This document shows positions 9,263 to 17,916 of a stretch of 64,000 nt of DNA, piece by piece (position 1 is the stretch's first letter; each line of letters opens with the position of its first letter). Under the pieces are notes generated by a model. It did not search any database. It had not been told where the DNA came from and saw only the letters and a list, made by a program, of their open reading frames with translations. The translations under genes were made by a program, and so were the position numbers. Source of the stretch: Acidovorax sp. (GTDB taxonomy: Bacteria > Pseudomonadota > Gammaproteobacteria > Burkholderiales > Burkholderiaceae_C); contig NZ_JAPUDY010000099.1 of assembly GCF_027492855.1 (NCBI RefSeq), forward strand, positions 248,001 through 312,000, written 5' to 3'.

Positions 9263-11059
9263 ATGCCTACCTACACGCCGCCCCTGCGCGACATGCAATT
9301 CGTCATGCACGAAGTGCTCAAGGTCAGTGATGAATTCAAGGCGCTGCCGCCCCACGCCGAGGTGGATGTGGACACCATCAATGCCGTGCTCGAAGAAGCC
9401 GGCAAGTTCGCCGCCGAAGTCGCGTTCCCGCTCAACATCAGCGGCGACACCGAAGGCTGCGTGCTGGACAAGGCCAGCCACGAAGTGAAGACCCCCACGG
9501 GCTTCAAGGACGCCTACGCCAAGTACGTCGAAGGTGGTTGGGCAGCGTTGTCGTGCGACCCTGCCTACGGCGGCCAAGGCCTGCCCTTCGTGTTGAACCA
9601 GTGCCTGTACGAGATGATGAACTCGGCCAACCAGGCCTGGACCATGTACCCCGGCCTGTCGCACGGCGCCTATGAGGCCCTGCACGCCCACGGCACCGAA
9701 GAGCAAAAGGCCCTGTACCTGCCCAAGCTGACCAGCGGCGAGTGGACCGGCACCATGTGCCTGACCGAACCCCATTGCGGCACCGACCTGGGCCTTCTGC
9801 GCACCAAGGCCGAACCCCAGGCCGATGGCACCTACAAGATCACCGGCAACAAGATCTTCATCAGCGCCGGCGAACACGACATGGCCGCCAACATCGTCCA
9901 CCTGGTGCTGGCCCGCCTGCCCGATGCGCCCAAGGGCAGCAAGGGCATCAGCCTGTTCGTCGTGCCCAAGTTCAACATCAAGGCCGATGGCTCTCTGGGC
10001 GACCGCAACCCCATCTTCTGCACGGGCCTCGAGCACAAGATGGGCATCCACGGCAACGCCACCGCGCAGATCGCCATCGACGGCGCCATCGGCACCATGG
10101 TGGGCCAGCCCAACAAGGGCCTGGCCGCGATGTTCGTGATGATGAACGCCGCCCGCCTGGGCGTGGGCAACCAGTCGCTGGGCCTGACCGAAGTGGCCTA
10201 CCAGAACGCGCTGGCCTACGCCAAGGACCGCATCCAGATGCGCAGCCTGACGGGCGTGAAGGCCAAGGACAAGGAAGCCGACCCCATCATCGTGCACCCC
10301 GACGTGCGCAAGATGCTGCTCACCGCCAAGGCCTATGCCGAAGGCGGCCGCGCGCTGCAGATCTTCACCACCATGCTGCTCGACAAGTCGCACAGCCACC
10401 CCGACGAGAAGGTGCGCAAGGATTCCGACGAACTCGTGGCCCTGCTCACGCCCATCGTCAAGGCCTTCATCACCGACAACGGCCATGTCTCCACCAACGC
10501 CTGTATGCAGGTTTTTGGCGGCCACGGCTTCATCAAGGAATGGGGCATGGAGCAGTACGTGCGCGACAACCGCATCAACATGATCTATGAAGGCACCAAC
10601 ACCATCCAGTCGCTGGACCTGCTGGGCCGCAAGATTCTGGGCAACAACGGCGCTACGCTCAAGAAGTTTGGCAAGCTGGTGGGCGCGCTGGTGGCCGAAG
10701 AAGGCGTCAATGAAAAGATGGCCGAGTTCATCAACCCCGTGGCCTACCTGGCCGACCAGATGACCAAGTTCACCACCGAGATCGGTTTCCGCGGTATGCA
10801 GAACCCCGACGAAGTGGGCGCCGCCGCCGTGGACTACCTGCGCGTGGCAGGCCACCTGGTGTTCGGCTACCTGTTCGCCCGCATGGCCCAGGTGGCACTG
10901 CGCGAAATCGCCGCTGGCAACACCGACCCCTTCTACGGCGCCAAGCTGCAGACCGCACGCTTCTACTTCGCCAAGCTGTTCCCCGAAACGGCAACGCTGA
11001 TGCGCACGGCGCGTGCCGGTAGCAAGGTGTTGATGGACACCGATCTGGCCCTGGCCTGA
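9263..11059 (+). CDS. Acyl-CoA dehydrogenase, large (about 600-residue) FadE/DmdC-like class
   Basis: A 598-residue flavoprotein that introduces the alpha-beta double bond into acyl-CoAs, with electrons passing to ETF. It has the N-terminal extension of the long ACAD class (YTPPLRDMQFVMHEVL), the FAD/substrate segments CLTEPHCGTDLG and KIFISAGEHDM, and the catalytic-base segment IYEGTNTIQSLDLLGRK. The Glu of YEG sits at the classical MCAD-type base position. A C-terminal domain of about 130 residues follows. Such proteins include the DMSP-derived methylmercaptopropionyl-CoA dehydrogenase, but with FadB and thiolase downstream a fatty-acid role is more likely. A strong AAGGAG precedes the ATG. 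Confidence 0.9.
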   Translation: MPTYTPPLRDMQFVMHEVLKVSDEFKALPPHAEVDVDTINAVLEEAGKFAAEVAFPLNISGDTEGCVLDKASHEVKTPTGFKDAYAKYVEGGWAALSCDPAYGGQGLPFVLNQCLYEMMNSANQAWTMYPGLSHGAYEALHAHGTEEQKALYLPKLTSGEWTGTMCLTEPHCGTDLGLLRTKAEPQADGTYKITGNKIFISAGEHDMAANIVHLVLARLPDAPKGSKGISLFVVPKFNIKADGSLGDRNPIFCTGLEHKMGIHGNATAQIAIDGAIGTMVGQPNKGLAAMFVMMNAARLGVGNQSLGLTEVAYQNALAYAKDRIQMRSLTGVKAKDKEADPIIVHPDVRKMLLTAKAYAEGGRALQIFTTMLLDKSHSHPDEKVRKDSDELVALLTPIVKAFITDNGHVSTNACMQVFGGHGFIKEWGMEQYVRDNRINMIYEGTNTIQSLDLLGRKILGNNGATLKKFGKLVGALVAEEGVNEKMAEFINPVAYLADQMTKFTTEIGFRGMQNPDEVGAAAVDYLRVAGHLVFGYLFARMAQVALREIAAGNTDPFYGAKLQTARFYFAKLFPETATLMRTARAGSKVLMDTDLALA

Positions 11060-11102
11060 TTCCCCGCGGCCAGTCTCTGCAGATTTTTTGCCTTTTTTGT
11101 CA

Positions 11103-11150
11103 TGGAGCGCTTATGAAACAAGCGGTAGCAGCTATTGTTTTGGTAGCAAG
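11103..11150. repeat. Family A palindromic element supplying the start codon and signal peptide of the DUF2147 gene
   Basis: GGAGCGCTTATGAAACAAGC followed by GGTAGCAGCTATTGTTTT and GGTAGC matches the family pattern: the stem GCGCTT..AAGCG, then GCAGCTATTG and an AT-rich tail. The GGAG at 11104-11107 acts as Shine-Dalgarno, and the ATG at 11113 lies in the hairpin loop. Confidence 0.65.
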
Positions 11151-11562
11151 TGCGGTGCCAACATGGGCGCAGATGACGCCTGAAGGCCTGTGGCGCAGCA
11201 TCGACGACAAGACCGGTGAAGCCAAGGCGGAAATCCGTATCCGCGACACCGGCGGCGGTGTGCTGAACGGGGCGCTGGAAAGGCGCCTCGCCAAGGACGC
11301 CAAGCCCGACGACGTCTGCAACGAATGCACGGACGACCGCAAAGGCAAACCCATCGTGGGGCTGGAGATCATCCGTGGCGCCAAGAAGGCCGAAGGCAAG
11401 GACGCCGCCCAGCCTGTCTGGGAGGGCGGCAAGATCCTCGACCCCGAAAACGGCCGCAACTACACGCTGCGCATGACACCCATCGAGAGCGGCAAGAAGC
11501 TCGAGGTGCGCGGCTCCATCGGCCCCTTCGGGCGCACGCAGACCTGGATCCGGGTCCAGTAA
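11113..11562 (+). CDS. DUF2147-family exported protein
   Basis: A 149-residue protein with a Sec signal peptide (MKQAVAAIVLVASAVPTWA, cleavage probably after Ala19). It has the DUF2147 pattern PEGLWRSIDDKTGEAKAEIRI, an internal Cys-rich turn (VCNECTDDRKGKP) and a C-terminal beta-rich part (RGSIGPFGRTQTWIRV). Function of the family is not established; members are small periplasmic or outer-membrane-associated beta proteins. It sits between two beta-oxidation genes on the same strand. Its start codon and signal peptide lie inside a copy of the family A repeat. Confidence 0.85.
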   Translation: MKQAVAAIVLVASAVPTWAQMTPEGLWRSIDDKTGEAKAEIRIRDTGGGVLNGALERRLAKDAKPDDVCNECTDDRKGKPIVGLEIIRGAKKAEGKDAAQPVWEGGKILDPENGRNYTLRMTPIESGKKLEVRGSIGPFGRTQTWIRVQ

Positions 11563-11586
11563 GAAGCGCCCATCTTTCACAACACA

Positions 11587-11657
11587 CCGTTCGCCCTGAG
11601 CTTGTCTAGGGGCCAGGCCCACCCTTCCCACGGCTAGGGCAAGCTCAGCCCGAACGG
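11587..11657. repeat. REP-like inverted pair (family B)
   Basis: A left half CCGTTCGCCCTGAGCTTGTC (from 11587) faces the inverted half AAGCTCAGCCCGAACGG (11641-11657). This forms a large stem-loop between the DUF2147 gene and the next start at 11679. The core is the widespread GGGCTGAGCTTGTCGAAG repeat. Confidence 0.8.
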
Positions 11658-11678
11658 ATTGAACCTACTCACAAACCC

Positions 11679-14078
11679 ATGTCAAGATTCCAAGTGAAGA
11701 AAGTCGCCGTTCTCGGCGCAGGCGTGATGGGCGCGCAGATCGCTGCGCACCTGGTCAACGTCAAGGTGCCCGTGGTGCTGTTCGACCTGCCCGCCAAGGA
11801 AGGCCCGAAGAACGGCATCGTCACCCGCGCCGTCGAGGGCCTGAAAAAGCTCAAGCCCGCACCGCTGGGCGTGGCCGATGACGCCGCGCTGATCGGCCAG
11901 GCCAACTACGAAGAGCATCTGGAGCAACTGCGCGGCTGCGACCTCATCATTGAGGCGATTGCCGAGCGCATGGACTGGAAGCTCGACCTGTACAAGAAGA
12001 TCGCGCCGTTCGTGGCACCGCACGCCATCGTGGCGTCCAACACCTCGGGCCTGTCGATCACCAAGCTCTCCGAAGCGCTGCCCGAGAACATCAAGCCGCG
12101 CTTTTGTGGCATCCACTTCTTCAACCCCCCGCGCTACATGACGCTGGTGGAGCTGATCAACACCCCCACCACCGCCCCCGAAGTGCTCGACCAACTCGAA
12201 GCCTTTGTCACCAGCGGCCTGGGCAAGGGCGTGGTGCGTGCGCACGACACGCCCAACTTCGTGGCCAACCGCGTGGGCATTGCGGGCATGCTGGCCACCA
12301 TGAAGGAGGTCGAGAACTTTGGCCTGACGTTTGATGTGGTGGACGACCTCACGGGCAAGAAGCTCGGCCGCGCATCGAGCGGCACCTTCCGCACCGCCGA
12401 CGTGGTGGGCCTCGATACCATGGCCCACGTCATCAAGACGCTGCAAGACAACCTCGACGAAAAGAGCGACCCGTTCTACACCAGCTTTGGCACGCCTGCC
12501 GTGCTGAAAAAGCTGCTGGAGCTCGGTAACCTGGGCCAAAAGGCCAAGGCCGGTTTCTACAAAAAGGTTGGCCGCGACGTGCTGCGCTTCGATCTGGAAA
12601 GCGAAGAGTACGTGCCCGGCGGCCAGAAGGCCGACGAGGTGTATGGCCGCATGCTCAAGAAGCCTGCCGCCGAGCGCCTCAAGCTCTTGCGCAATGCCGA
12701 AGGCGCGCAGGGCCAGTTCCTGTGGGCCATTCTGCGCAACAGCTTTCACTATGCCGCCGTGCACCTTGGCACCATTGCCGACAACGCCCGCGACGTGGAC
12801 CAGGCCATGCGCTGGGGCTTTGGCATGAAGCAGGGCCCCTTCGAGCTGTGGCAAGAGGCGGGCTGGCTTGAAGTGGCGAAGATGATCCAGGAAGACATCG
12901 ACGCGGGCAAGGCGCTGTGCAAGGCGCCGCTGCCCGAGTGGGTGTTCAAGGGCCCCGTGGCCGAAGCCGGTGGTGTGCACACCGCACAAGGTTCGTGGAG
13001 TGCGTCTGCTAACAAATTCATAGCGCGTCGCGCTCTCCCCGTCTACGCAAAGCAGTATTTTCCTGAAAAATTGCTGGGCGAAGCGCTGCCCGACTTCCAG
13101 ACCGCTGGCAAGACGCTGCACGAGGACGACGCCATCCGCCTGTGGACGCTCGATGACGAGATCGTCATCGCCAGCATCAAGACCAAGATGCACGCCATCA
13201 GCCCCGACGTGGCCGAGGGCCTGGCCATGGCTGTGGACATCGCCGAGAAGGACTATCAAGGCGTGGTGATCTGGTCGGGCGACGAGCCCTTCAGCGCCGG
13301 TGCCGACCTGCAGGCCATGTTGCCCGCGTTCATGATCGCTGGCGTGAGCGCCATCGAAGGCGCCGAGGCTGAGCTGCAGAACACCATGCTGCGCATCCGT
13401 TATGCCAACGTGCCCGTGGTCTCGGCCGTGCGCGGTTTGGCGCTGGGCGGTGGCTGCGAGCTGGCCATCCACTCGGCCCGCCGCGTGGTGCACATGGAAA
13501 GCTACATCGGCCTGGTGGAAGTGGGCGTCGGCCTGGTGCCTGGCGCGGGCGGCCTCACCTACATCGCCCGCCGCGCGGCTGAGAATGCAGCCACCTCCAC
13601 GGGCAAGGACATCCTGCCCTTCCTGACCGAAGGTTTCACCGCCGCCGCCATGGCCAAGGTGGGCACCAGCGCGCTGGAATCGCGCAAGCTGGGCTACCTG
13701 CTCGACAGCGACGTCATCGTGCCGCACAAGGACGAGCTGCTCTACACCGCCATCAACGAAGCCAAGGCCCTGGCCAACGGCGGCTGGCGTGCGCCGCACA
13801 AGCGCCTGTTCCCCGTGGCGGGCCGCAGCGGTGTTGCCACCATCAAGGGCTCGCTGGTCAATATGCGCGACGGCGGCTTCATCAGCCAGCACGACTTCCA
13901 CATCGCCAGCTTGATCGCCGAAGTGGTTTGCGGCGGCGACGTGGACACCGGCACGCTGGTGAGCGAGGAGTACCTGATGACGCTGGAGCGCAAAGCGTTC
14001 TGCGCGCTCATCGAGCACCCCAAGACGCAAGAGCGCATCCTGGGCATGCTGTCCACCGGCAAGCCTGTGCGCAACTGA
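11679..14078 (+). CDS. 3-hydroxyacyl-CoA dehydrogenase / enoyl-CoA hydratase, dehydrogenase-first fusion
   Basis: A 799-residue bifunctional beta-oxidation enzyme. The N-terminus holds the NAD-binding Rossmann motif VAVLGAGVMGAQIA (residues 8-21) and the HAD signatures IVASNTSGLSI and GIHFFNPPRYMTLVE. The C-terminal third (about 500-720) is a crotonase domain with an oxyanion segment SAGADLQAM and both hydratase glutamates, in GGGCELAI and GLVEVGVGLVPGAGG. This order (dehydrogenase before hydratase) is the reverse of classical FadB and resembles the FadN type. It hydrates enoyl-CoA and oxidises the 3-hydroxyacyl-CoA with NAD+. A weak repeat-like stretch occurs at 13006-13027. The thioesterase gene follows after 8 bases. 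Confidence 0.92.
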   Translation: MSRFQVKKVAVLGAGVMGAQIAAHLVNVKVPVVLFDLPAKEGPKNGIVTRAVEGLKKLKPAPLGVADDAALIGQANYEEHLEQLRGCDLIIEAIAERMDWKLDLYKKIAPFVAPHAIVASNTSGLSITKLSEALPENIKPRFCGIHFFNPPRYMTLVELINTPTTAPEVLDQLEAFVTSGLGKGVVRAHDTPNFVANRVGIAGMLATMKEVENFGLTFDVVDDLTGKKLGRASSGTFRTADVVGLDTMAHVIKTLQDNLDEKSDPFYTSFGTPAVLKKLLELGNLGQKAKAGFYKKVGRDVLRFDLESEEYVPGGQKADEVYGRMLKKPAAERLKLLRNAEGAQGQFLWAILRNSFHYAAVHLGTIADNARDVDQAMRWGFGMKQGPFELWQEAGWLEVAKMIQEDIDAGKALCKAPLPEWVFKGPVAEAGGVHTAQGSWSASANKFIARRALPVYAKQYFPEKLLGEALPDFQTAGKTLHEDDAIRLWTLDDEIVIASIKTKMHAISPDVAEGLAMAVDIAEKDYQGVVIWSGDEPFSAGADLQAMLPAFMIAGVSAIEGAEAELQNTMLRIRYANVPVVSAVRGLALGGGCELAIHSARRVVHMESYIGLVEVGVGLVPGAGGLTYIARRAAENAATSTGKDILPFLTEGFTAAAMAKVGTSALESRKLGYLLDSDVIVPHKDELLYTAINEAKALANGGWRAPHKRLFPVAGRSGVATIKGSLVNMRDGGFISQHDFHIASLIAEVVCGGDVDTGTLVSEEYLMTLERKAFCALIEHPKTQERILGMLSTGKPVRN
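13006..13027. repeat. Possible degraded family A fragment inside the fadN-like gene
   Basis: TGCTAACAAATTCATAGCGC resembles the AT-rich half of family A (TGCTATnAAATTnATAGCGC). It lies in frame between the dehydrogenase and crotonase domains (residues about 443-450). The match is short and could be chance. Confidence 0.3.
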
Positions 14079-14086
14079 TCGCCGCC

Positions 14087-14602
14087 ATGATGACGACGGA
14101 CCACGCCCCCAACAAGCTGCAGCGCTCGCTGATGCGCCTGGACGAAGCCCCCGCCTTCATGCGCGGCTTCGTGCAGAACATCATCCTGCGCCGCGCCGTG
14201 CCTTTCACCGGCACGGCGGGCGTGCGGTTTGTGTCGCTGACACCCGAGCGGGTGGAAGTGCACCTGGCCAACGAACGCCGCGTGCAGAACCACATCGGCG
14301 GCGTGCATGCCTCGGCCATGAACCTGCTGGCCGAAACGGCCACCGGCATGGTTGTGGGCATGAACGTACGCGACGACTGCCTGCCGCTGGCCAAGGAGCT
14401 CTCCATGGCGTTCAAGAAGCGCGCCACGGGCAGCCTCAAAGCCGTGGCCACGCTCAGCGCCGATCAGCGCGCGATCATGCAATCCCGCGACAAGGGCGAG
14501 GTTCAGGTCCAGGTCACTGTGACCGATGAAGCCGGCGTGGAGCCGGTCGAATGTGTTTTTACGTGGGCCTGGGTTCCCTCCAGCCGCCCCGCCAAGAATT
14601 GA
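14087..14602 (+). CDS. DUF4442 hotdog-fold protein (probable acyl-CoA thioesterase)
   Basis: A 171-residue protein. The hotdog core includes VEVHLANERRVQNHIGGVHA, in which the His-Ile-Gly-Gly segment is the helix/loop typical of PaaI-like and DUF4442 thioesterases, followed by NLLAETATGMVVGMNV. It is predicted to hydrolyse an acyl-CoA in the cytoplasm, but no substrate can be given. The start at ATG 14087 is 8 bases after the fadN-like stop, and ATG 14090 is the alternative. The same frame is open upstream inside the previous gene, but those residues do not look like the family. The thiolase gene follows after 12 bases, so this lies inside the beta-oxidation operon. Confidence 0.8.
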   Translation: MMTTDHAPNKLQRSLMRLDEAPAFMRGFVQNIILRRAVPFTGTAGVRFVSLTPERVEVHLANERRVQNHIGGVHASAMNLLAETATGMVVGMNVRDDCLPLAKELSMAFKKRATGSLKAVATLSADQRAIMQSRDKGEVQVQVTVTDEAGVEPVECVFTWAWVPSSRPAKN

Positions 14603-14614
14603 AGGAGTTACCCC

Positions 14615-15814
14615 ATGGCCAAACAAGTCCAGGAAGCCTACATCGTTGCTGCCACGCGCACGCCCATCGGGCGCTCGCACCGCGGCTACTTCCGCAACAC
14701 CCGCCCCGATGACCTGCTGGCGACCACGCTGAAGGCCGCGCTGGCCGCAGCGCCGGGGCTCGACCCCGCCGCGATCGAAGACATCATCTGCGGTTGCGCC
14801 ATCCCCGAAGCCCAGCAAGGCCTCAACGTGGCGCGCATCGGCGCCGTGCTGGCGGGCCTGCCCACCAGCGTGGGTGGCATCACCGTCAACCGCTTCTGCG
14901 CATCGGGCCTGTCGGCCGTGCAGATGGCCGCCGACCGCATCCGCGTGGGCGAAGCCGACGTGATGATCGCCGCTGGCGTAGAGAGCATGAGCATGGTGCC
15001 CATGATGGGCAACAGCCCCAGCCTGTCGCCCAGCATCTTTGAGCGCGATGGCGACGTGGGCATTGCCTACGGCATGGGCCTCACGGCCGAAAAGGTGGCC
15101 CAGCAGTGGAAGGTGAGCCGCGACGCGCAGGACGCGTTTGCGCTGGCCTCGCACCAGAAGGCCCTGGCCGCGCAGCAGGCGGGCTATTTTGCCGACGAGA
15201 TCACGCCCATCGAAGTGACCGACCGCACGGCCAACCTGGAGACGGGTGAGTCGATCGCCAAGACGCGCACCGTCAACATGGACGAAGGCGCCCGCCCCGA
15301 CACCAGCCTGGAAGGCCTGGCCAAACTCAAGACCGTGTTCGCCGCGCGCGGCAGCGTCACGGCGGGCAACAGCTCGCAGACCAGCGACGGCGCAGGCGCG
15401 CTGATCCTGGCGAGCGAGGCCGCCGTGAAGCGCTTTGGCCTTACGCCGCTGGCGCGTTTCGTGAGCTACGCCTCCAAGGGCGTGCCACCACACATCATGG
15501 GCATCGGCCCTATCGAAGCGATTCCTGCGGCACTGCGCTATGCGGGCCTGCAGCAGCAGGACATCGACTGGTTCGAGCTGAATGAAGCCTTTGCCGCGCA
15601 GTCGCTGGCCGTGATGAACACGCTGGGCATGGATCCGGCCAAGGTGAACCCGATGGGTGGTGCGATCGCGTTGGGGCATCCGCTGGGTGCGACCGGGGCG
15701 ATCCGCTCGGCGACGGTGGTGCATGCGCTCAAGCGCAACAAGCTCAAGTACGGCATGGTGACGATGTGTGTAGGGATGGGCCAAGGCGCCGCCGGCATCT
15801 TCGAATCCGTTTGA
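14615..15814 (+). CDS. Acetyl-CoA C-acyltransferase (thiolase)
   Basis: A 399-residue thiolase. The acyl-accepting Cys95 is in [12 protein letters not shown], with the catalytic His regions NEAFAAQSLAV and GHPLGATG, and the second Cys in CVGMGQGAAGIF. It cleaves 3-ketoacyl-CoA to acetyl-CoA plus a shortened acyl-CoA, completing the pathway of the two upstream enzymes. A GAAGGAGTTA ribosome site precedes the ATG. Length and motifs fit a degradative FadA-type thiolase better than a biosynthetic one, but chain-length preference cannot be read. Confidence 0.94.
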   Translation: MAKQVQEAYIVAATRTPIGRSHRGYFRNTRPDDLLATTLKAALAAAPGLDPAAIEDIICGCAIPEAQQGLNVARIGAVLAGLPTSVGGITVNRFCASGLSAVQMAADRIRVGEADVMIAAGVESMSMVPMMGNSPSLSPSIFERDGDVGIAYGMGLTAEKVAQQWKVSRDAQDAFALASHQKALAAQQAGYFADEITPIEVTDRTANLETGESIAKTRTVNMDEGARPDTSLEGLAKLKTVFAARGSVTAGNSSQTSDGAGALILASEAAVKRFGLTPLARFVSYASKGVPPHIMGIGPIEAIPAALRYAGLQQQDIDWFELNEAFAAQSLAVMNTLGMDPAKVNPMGGAIALGHPLGATGAIRSATVVHALKRNKLKYGMVTMCVGMGQGAAGIFESV

Positions 15815-15822
15815 GGTAGTTG

Positions 15823-15932
15823 GCTACCGAGCGGGCGATCTGCGTCGTTGGGCGGTGCTCGCCATCCTCACGTACCTTGAGTACGTTCCGGTGGCTGTGC
15901 TCCGTCCGCCTAGCAGCTCATCCCGCTCGCTA
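15823..15932. repeat. Long imperfect hairpin, about 110 bases (family C)
   Basis: The ends GAGCGGG (15829-15835) and CCCGCTC (15922-15928) are complementary, with flanking CTAC/GCTAC extending the match. The centre holds a perfect small hairpin ACGTAC-CTTGA-GTACGT. It lies immediately after the thiolase stop, with no coding function seen. It may act as terminator structure or as a mobile palindromic repeat. Confidence 0.6.
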
Positions 15933-15981
15933 CGCCTGGGGCGCGGGGTGTGAAGACAGGGGGAAAGTCATTTCCCTCCAC

Positions 15982-16007
15982 CCGTTCGGGCTGAGCTTGT
16001 CGAAGCC
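15982..16007. repeat. Single REP-like half (family B)
   Basis: CCGTTCGGGCTGAGCTTGTC followed by GAAGCC is an intact copy of the family B core. It has no inverted partner nearby and lies 70 bases upstream of the alpha/beta hydrolase gene. Confidence 0.85.
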
Positions 16008-16076
16008 AGGGCCCTGTGCCCGCGATAGTTTTCTTTCCAAACCGGCGCAGATCGGTTTCGAGTCAAGGAGACAGAC

Positions 16077-16958
16077 ATGATCAAGCAAACCTTGCAGGTC
16101 AACGGCGCCGTGTCGCTGGCGCTGCGGGTCTATGAACCCGAGGGCGCTATGGCCCGCGCCAGCGTTGTCATCGGCGGCGCGATGGGGGTGCGGCAGTCGT
16201 TTTATGAGGCCTTTGCGCTGTGGATGGCGCAGCAAGGGTTTCGGGTCACTACCTTTGACTACCGGGGGCATGGCGATTCGCTGCAGGGCGCCATGCGTGA
16301 TGTGAAGGCGGACTTGTTTGATTGGGCGCAGGACTACGAGGCCGTGATCTCTGCCGCCAAGGCCGCGCTGCCGTCGCAGCCTTTGTTTTTGCTTGGGCAC
16401 AGCCTGGGGGCGCAGTTGCCGGGGTTGCTCAAGAAGCCCGAGCAGGTCGACGGCCTGCTGAGCGTGGCCGCTGGCAGCGGCTACTGGCGCGACAACGCGC
16501 CGCAGCTCAAGCGCATCGTTCCGTATTTCTGGTGGGTGCTGGTGCCGCTGGCCACGCGGCTGTGTGGCTACTTTCCGGGGCGCACGCTCAAGAAGGTGGG
16601 CGATCTGCCTGCGGGCGTGATTTTGCAATGGCGCCGCTGGTGCCTGGACCCCGCCTACAGCGTGGGTGCGGAAGGCCCGGCGGTGGCGCAAAGTTATGGC
16701 GCGGTGCGCTTTCCCGTGCTGGCGCTGTCGATGGCCGACGACGAGCTGATGACACTGCGCGGCACGCACAACCTCGTGAACCTGTATGCCAACACCGAGC
16801 GCCGGGTGGAGAGCATTACCCCGGCAGAGCTGCAGGTGCGGCGCATCGGGCACTTTGGGTTTTTTCGCGACCAGTTTCGCCAGAGCCTGTGGCCGCGCGC
16901 GGCGGCTGCGCTGGCGGCCCTGGGGGGCGCGACCGTAGTCACCGGTACGACGGCCTGA
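16077..16958 (+). CDS. Alpha/beta hydrolase of unknown substrate
   Basis: A 293-residue alpha/beta hydrolase. The nucleophile elbow is LLGHSLGAQLPG with Ser109, an earlier conserved turn reads FDYRGHGDSLQG, and late acidic/His candidates lie in MADDELMT and RRIGHFGFF. This resembles the YheT/serine-aminopeptidase-like group of small esterases. Placement between beta-oxidation genes suggests an ester or thioester substrate, but this is inference. AAGGAGACAGAC gives a strong ribosome site before ATG 16077. The 262 bases upstream contain only repeats (15823-15932 and 15982-16007). Confidence 0.82.
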   Translation: MIKQTLQVNGAVSLALRVYEPEGAMARASVVIGGAMGVRQSFYEAFALWMAQQGFRVTTFDYRGHGDSLQGAMRDVKADLFDWAQDYEAVISAAKAALPSQPLFLLGHSLGAQLPGLLKKPEQVDGLLSVAAGSGYWRDNAPQLKRIVPYFWWVLVPLATRLCGYFPGRTLKKVGDLPAGVILQWRRWCLDPAYSVGAEGPAVAQSYGAVRFPVLALSMADDELMTLRGTHNLVNLYANTERRVESITPAELQVRRIGHFGFFRDQFRQSLWPRAAAALAALGGATVVTGTTA

Positions 16959-16985
16959 GTTTTCAATTGGCGGCACACTCGCAGC

Positions 16986-17837
16986 ATGACTTCAGCATCC
17001 CAGTTTTCTTCTTCTGCTCACCCCCTGGACGAAGCGCTCGTGCTGCAAAGCACATCCACCGTTGGCCAGTACGAAGGTGCCACCCATCCCGGCTACTGGA
17101 ACATGGTCGGCCCGTTTGGCGGCATCACCGCAGCCACGCTGTTGCAGGCCGTCATGCAGCACCCCGACCGCCTGGGCGAGCCGCTGTCGCTCACGGTGAA
17201 CTACGCCGGTGCGCTGGCGGCCGGCCCATTCACCGTGCAGGCCGTGCCCGTGCGCACCAACCGCTCCACCCAGCACTGGACGCTGTCCATCCTGCAGGCC
17301 GATGCCGAGGGCGTACCCGTGGTCACCACCACCGCCACGGCCGTCACCGCCGTGCGCCGCGAGACCTGGAGCGTGGGCGATGTGCCCATGCCGGTGGTGC
17401 CCCCACCTTCGGAGCACAAGGCCCTCGTCGTTCCCGGCGGCGCTGTGGAATGGCTTAACCGCTACGAGATGCGCCCCATCGCCGGTTTTATCCCACGCAC
17501 CTGGGACGGCAGCGGCGACCACAGCCTGACCCAGCTGTGGATGCGCGATGTGCCCGAGCGCCCGCTGGATTTTTGCGCCCTGACGGCCCTCGCTGATGTG
17601 TTCTTCCCCCGCGTGTGGCTGCGCCGTGCGCGCCAGGTGCCTGCGGGCACGGTGTCGATCACCGTGTACTTCCACGCAAGCGCGGCCCAGTTGCAAGAGA
17701 CCGGCACGGGCTACCTGCTGGGCCAGGCGCGCGGCCAGGAGTTTCGCAACGGTTTCTTCGACCAGACCGCGCAGCTCTGGAACGAGGCGGGCACCATGCT
17801 GGCCACCAGCCACCAGATCGTTTACTACAAGGAGTAG
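16986..17837 (+). CDS. TesB-like double-hotdog acyl-CoA thioesterase
   Basis: A 283-residue protein with two hotdog repeats. The N-terminal one contains GYWNMVGPFGGITAATLLQA, the hallmark of TesB/PaaI-like double hotdogs. The C-terminal one contains DQTAQLWNEAGTMLATSHQI with the conserved Asp and Gln used by thioesterase II enzymes. It is predicted to hydrolyse medium/long acyl-CoA to the free acid and CoA in the cytoplasm. It lies 27 bases after the hydrolase and 79 before the isomerase-like crotonase in what looks like one transcription unit. Confidence 0.85.
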   Translation: MTSASQFSSSAHPLDEALVLQSTSTVGQYEGATHPGYWNMVGPFGGITAATLLQAVMQHPDRLGEPLSLTVNYAGALAAGPFTVQAVPVRTNRSTQHWTLSILQADAEGVPVVTTTATAVTAVRRETWSVGDVPMPVVPPPSEHKALVVPGGAVEWLNRYEMRPIAGFIPRTWDGSGDHSLTQLWMRDVPERPLDFCALTALADVFFPRVWLRRARQVPAGTVSITVYFHASAAQLQETGTGYLLGQARGQEFRNGFFDQTAQLWNEAGTMLATSHQIVYYKE

Positions 17838-17916
17838 GGCAGGGGCCTGTCGCCTTCCTTCCTTTCCCTCTCCACGCACATACATCACCAAGAACCAGAC
17901 CCCGGAACCCATCACC

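Noticed and set aside
15820-16080. An 86-codon frame after the thiolase
   Set aside because: It consists of the long hairpin and a REP-like repeat; no protein signature.
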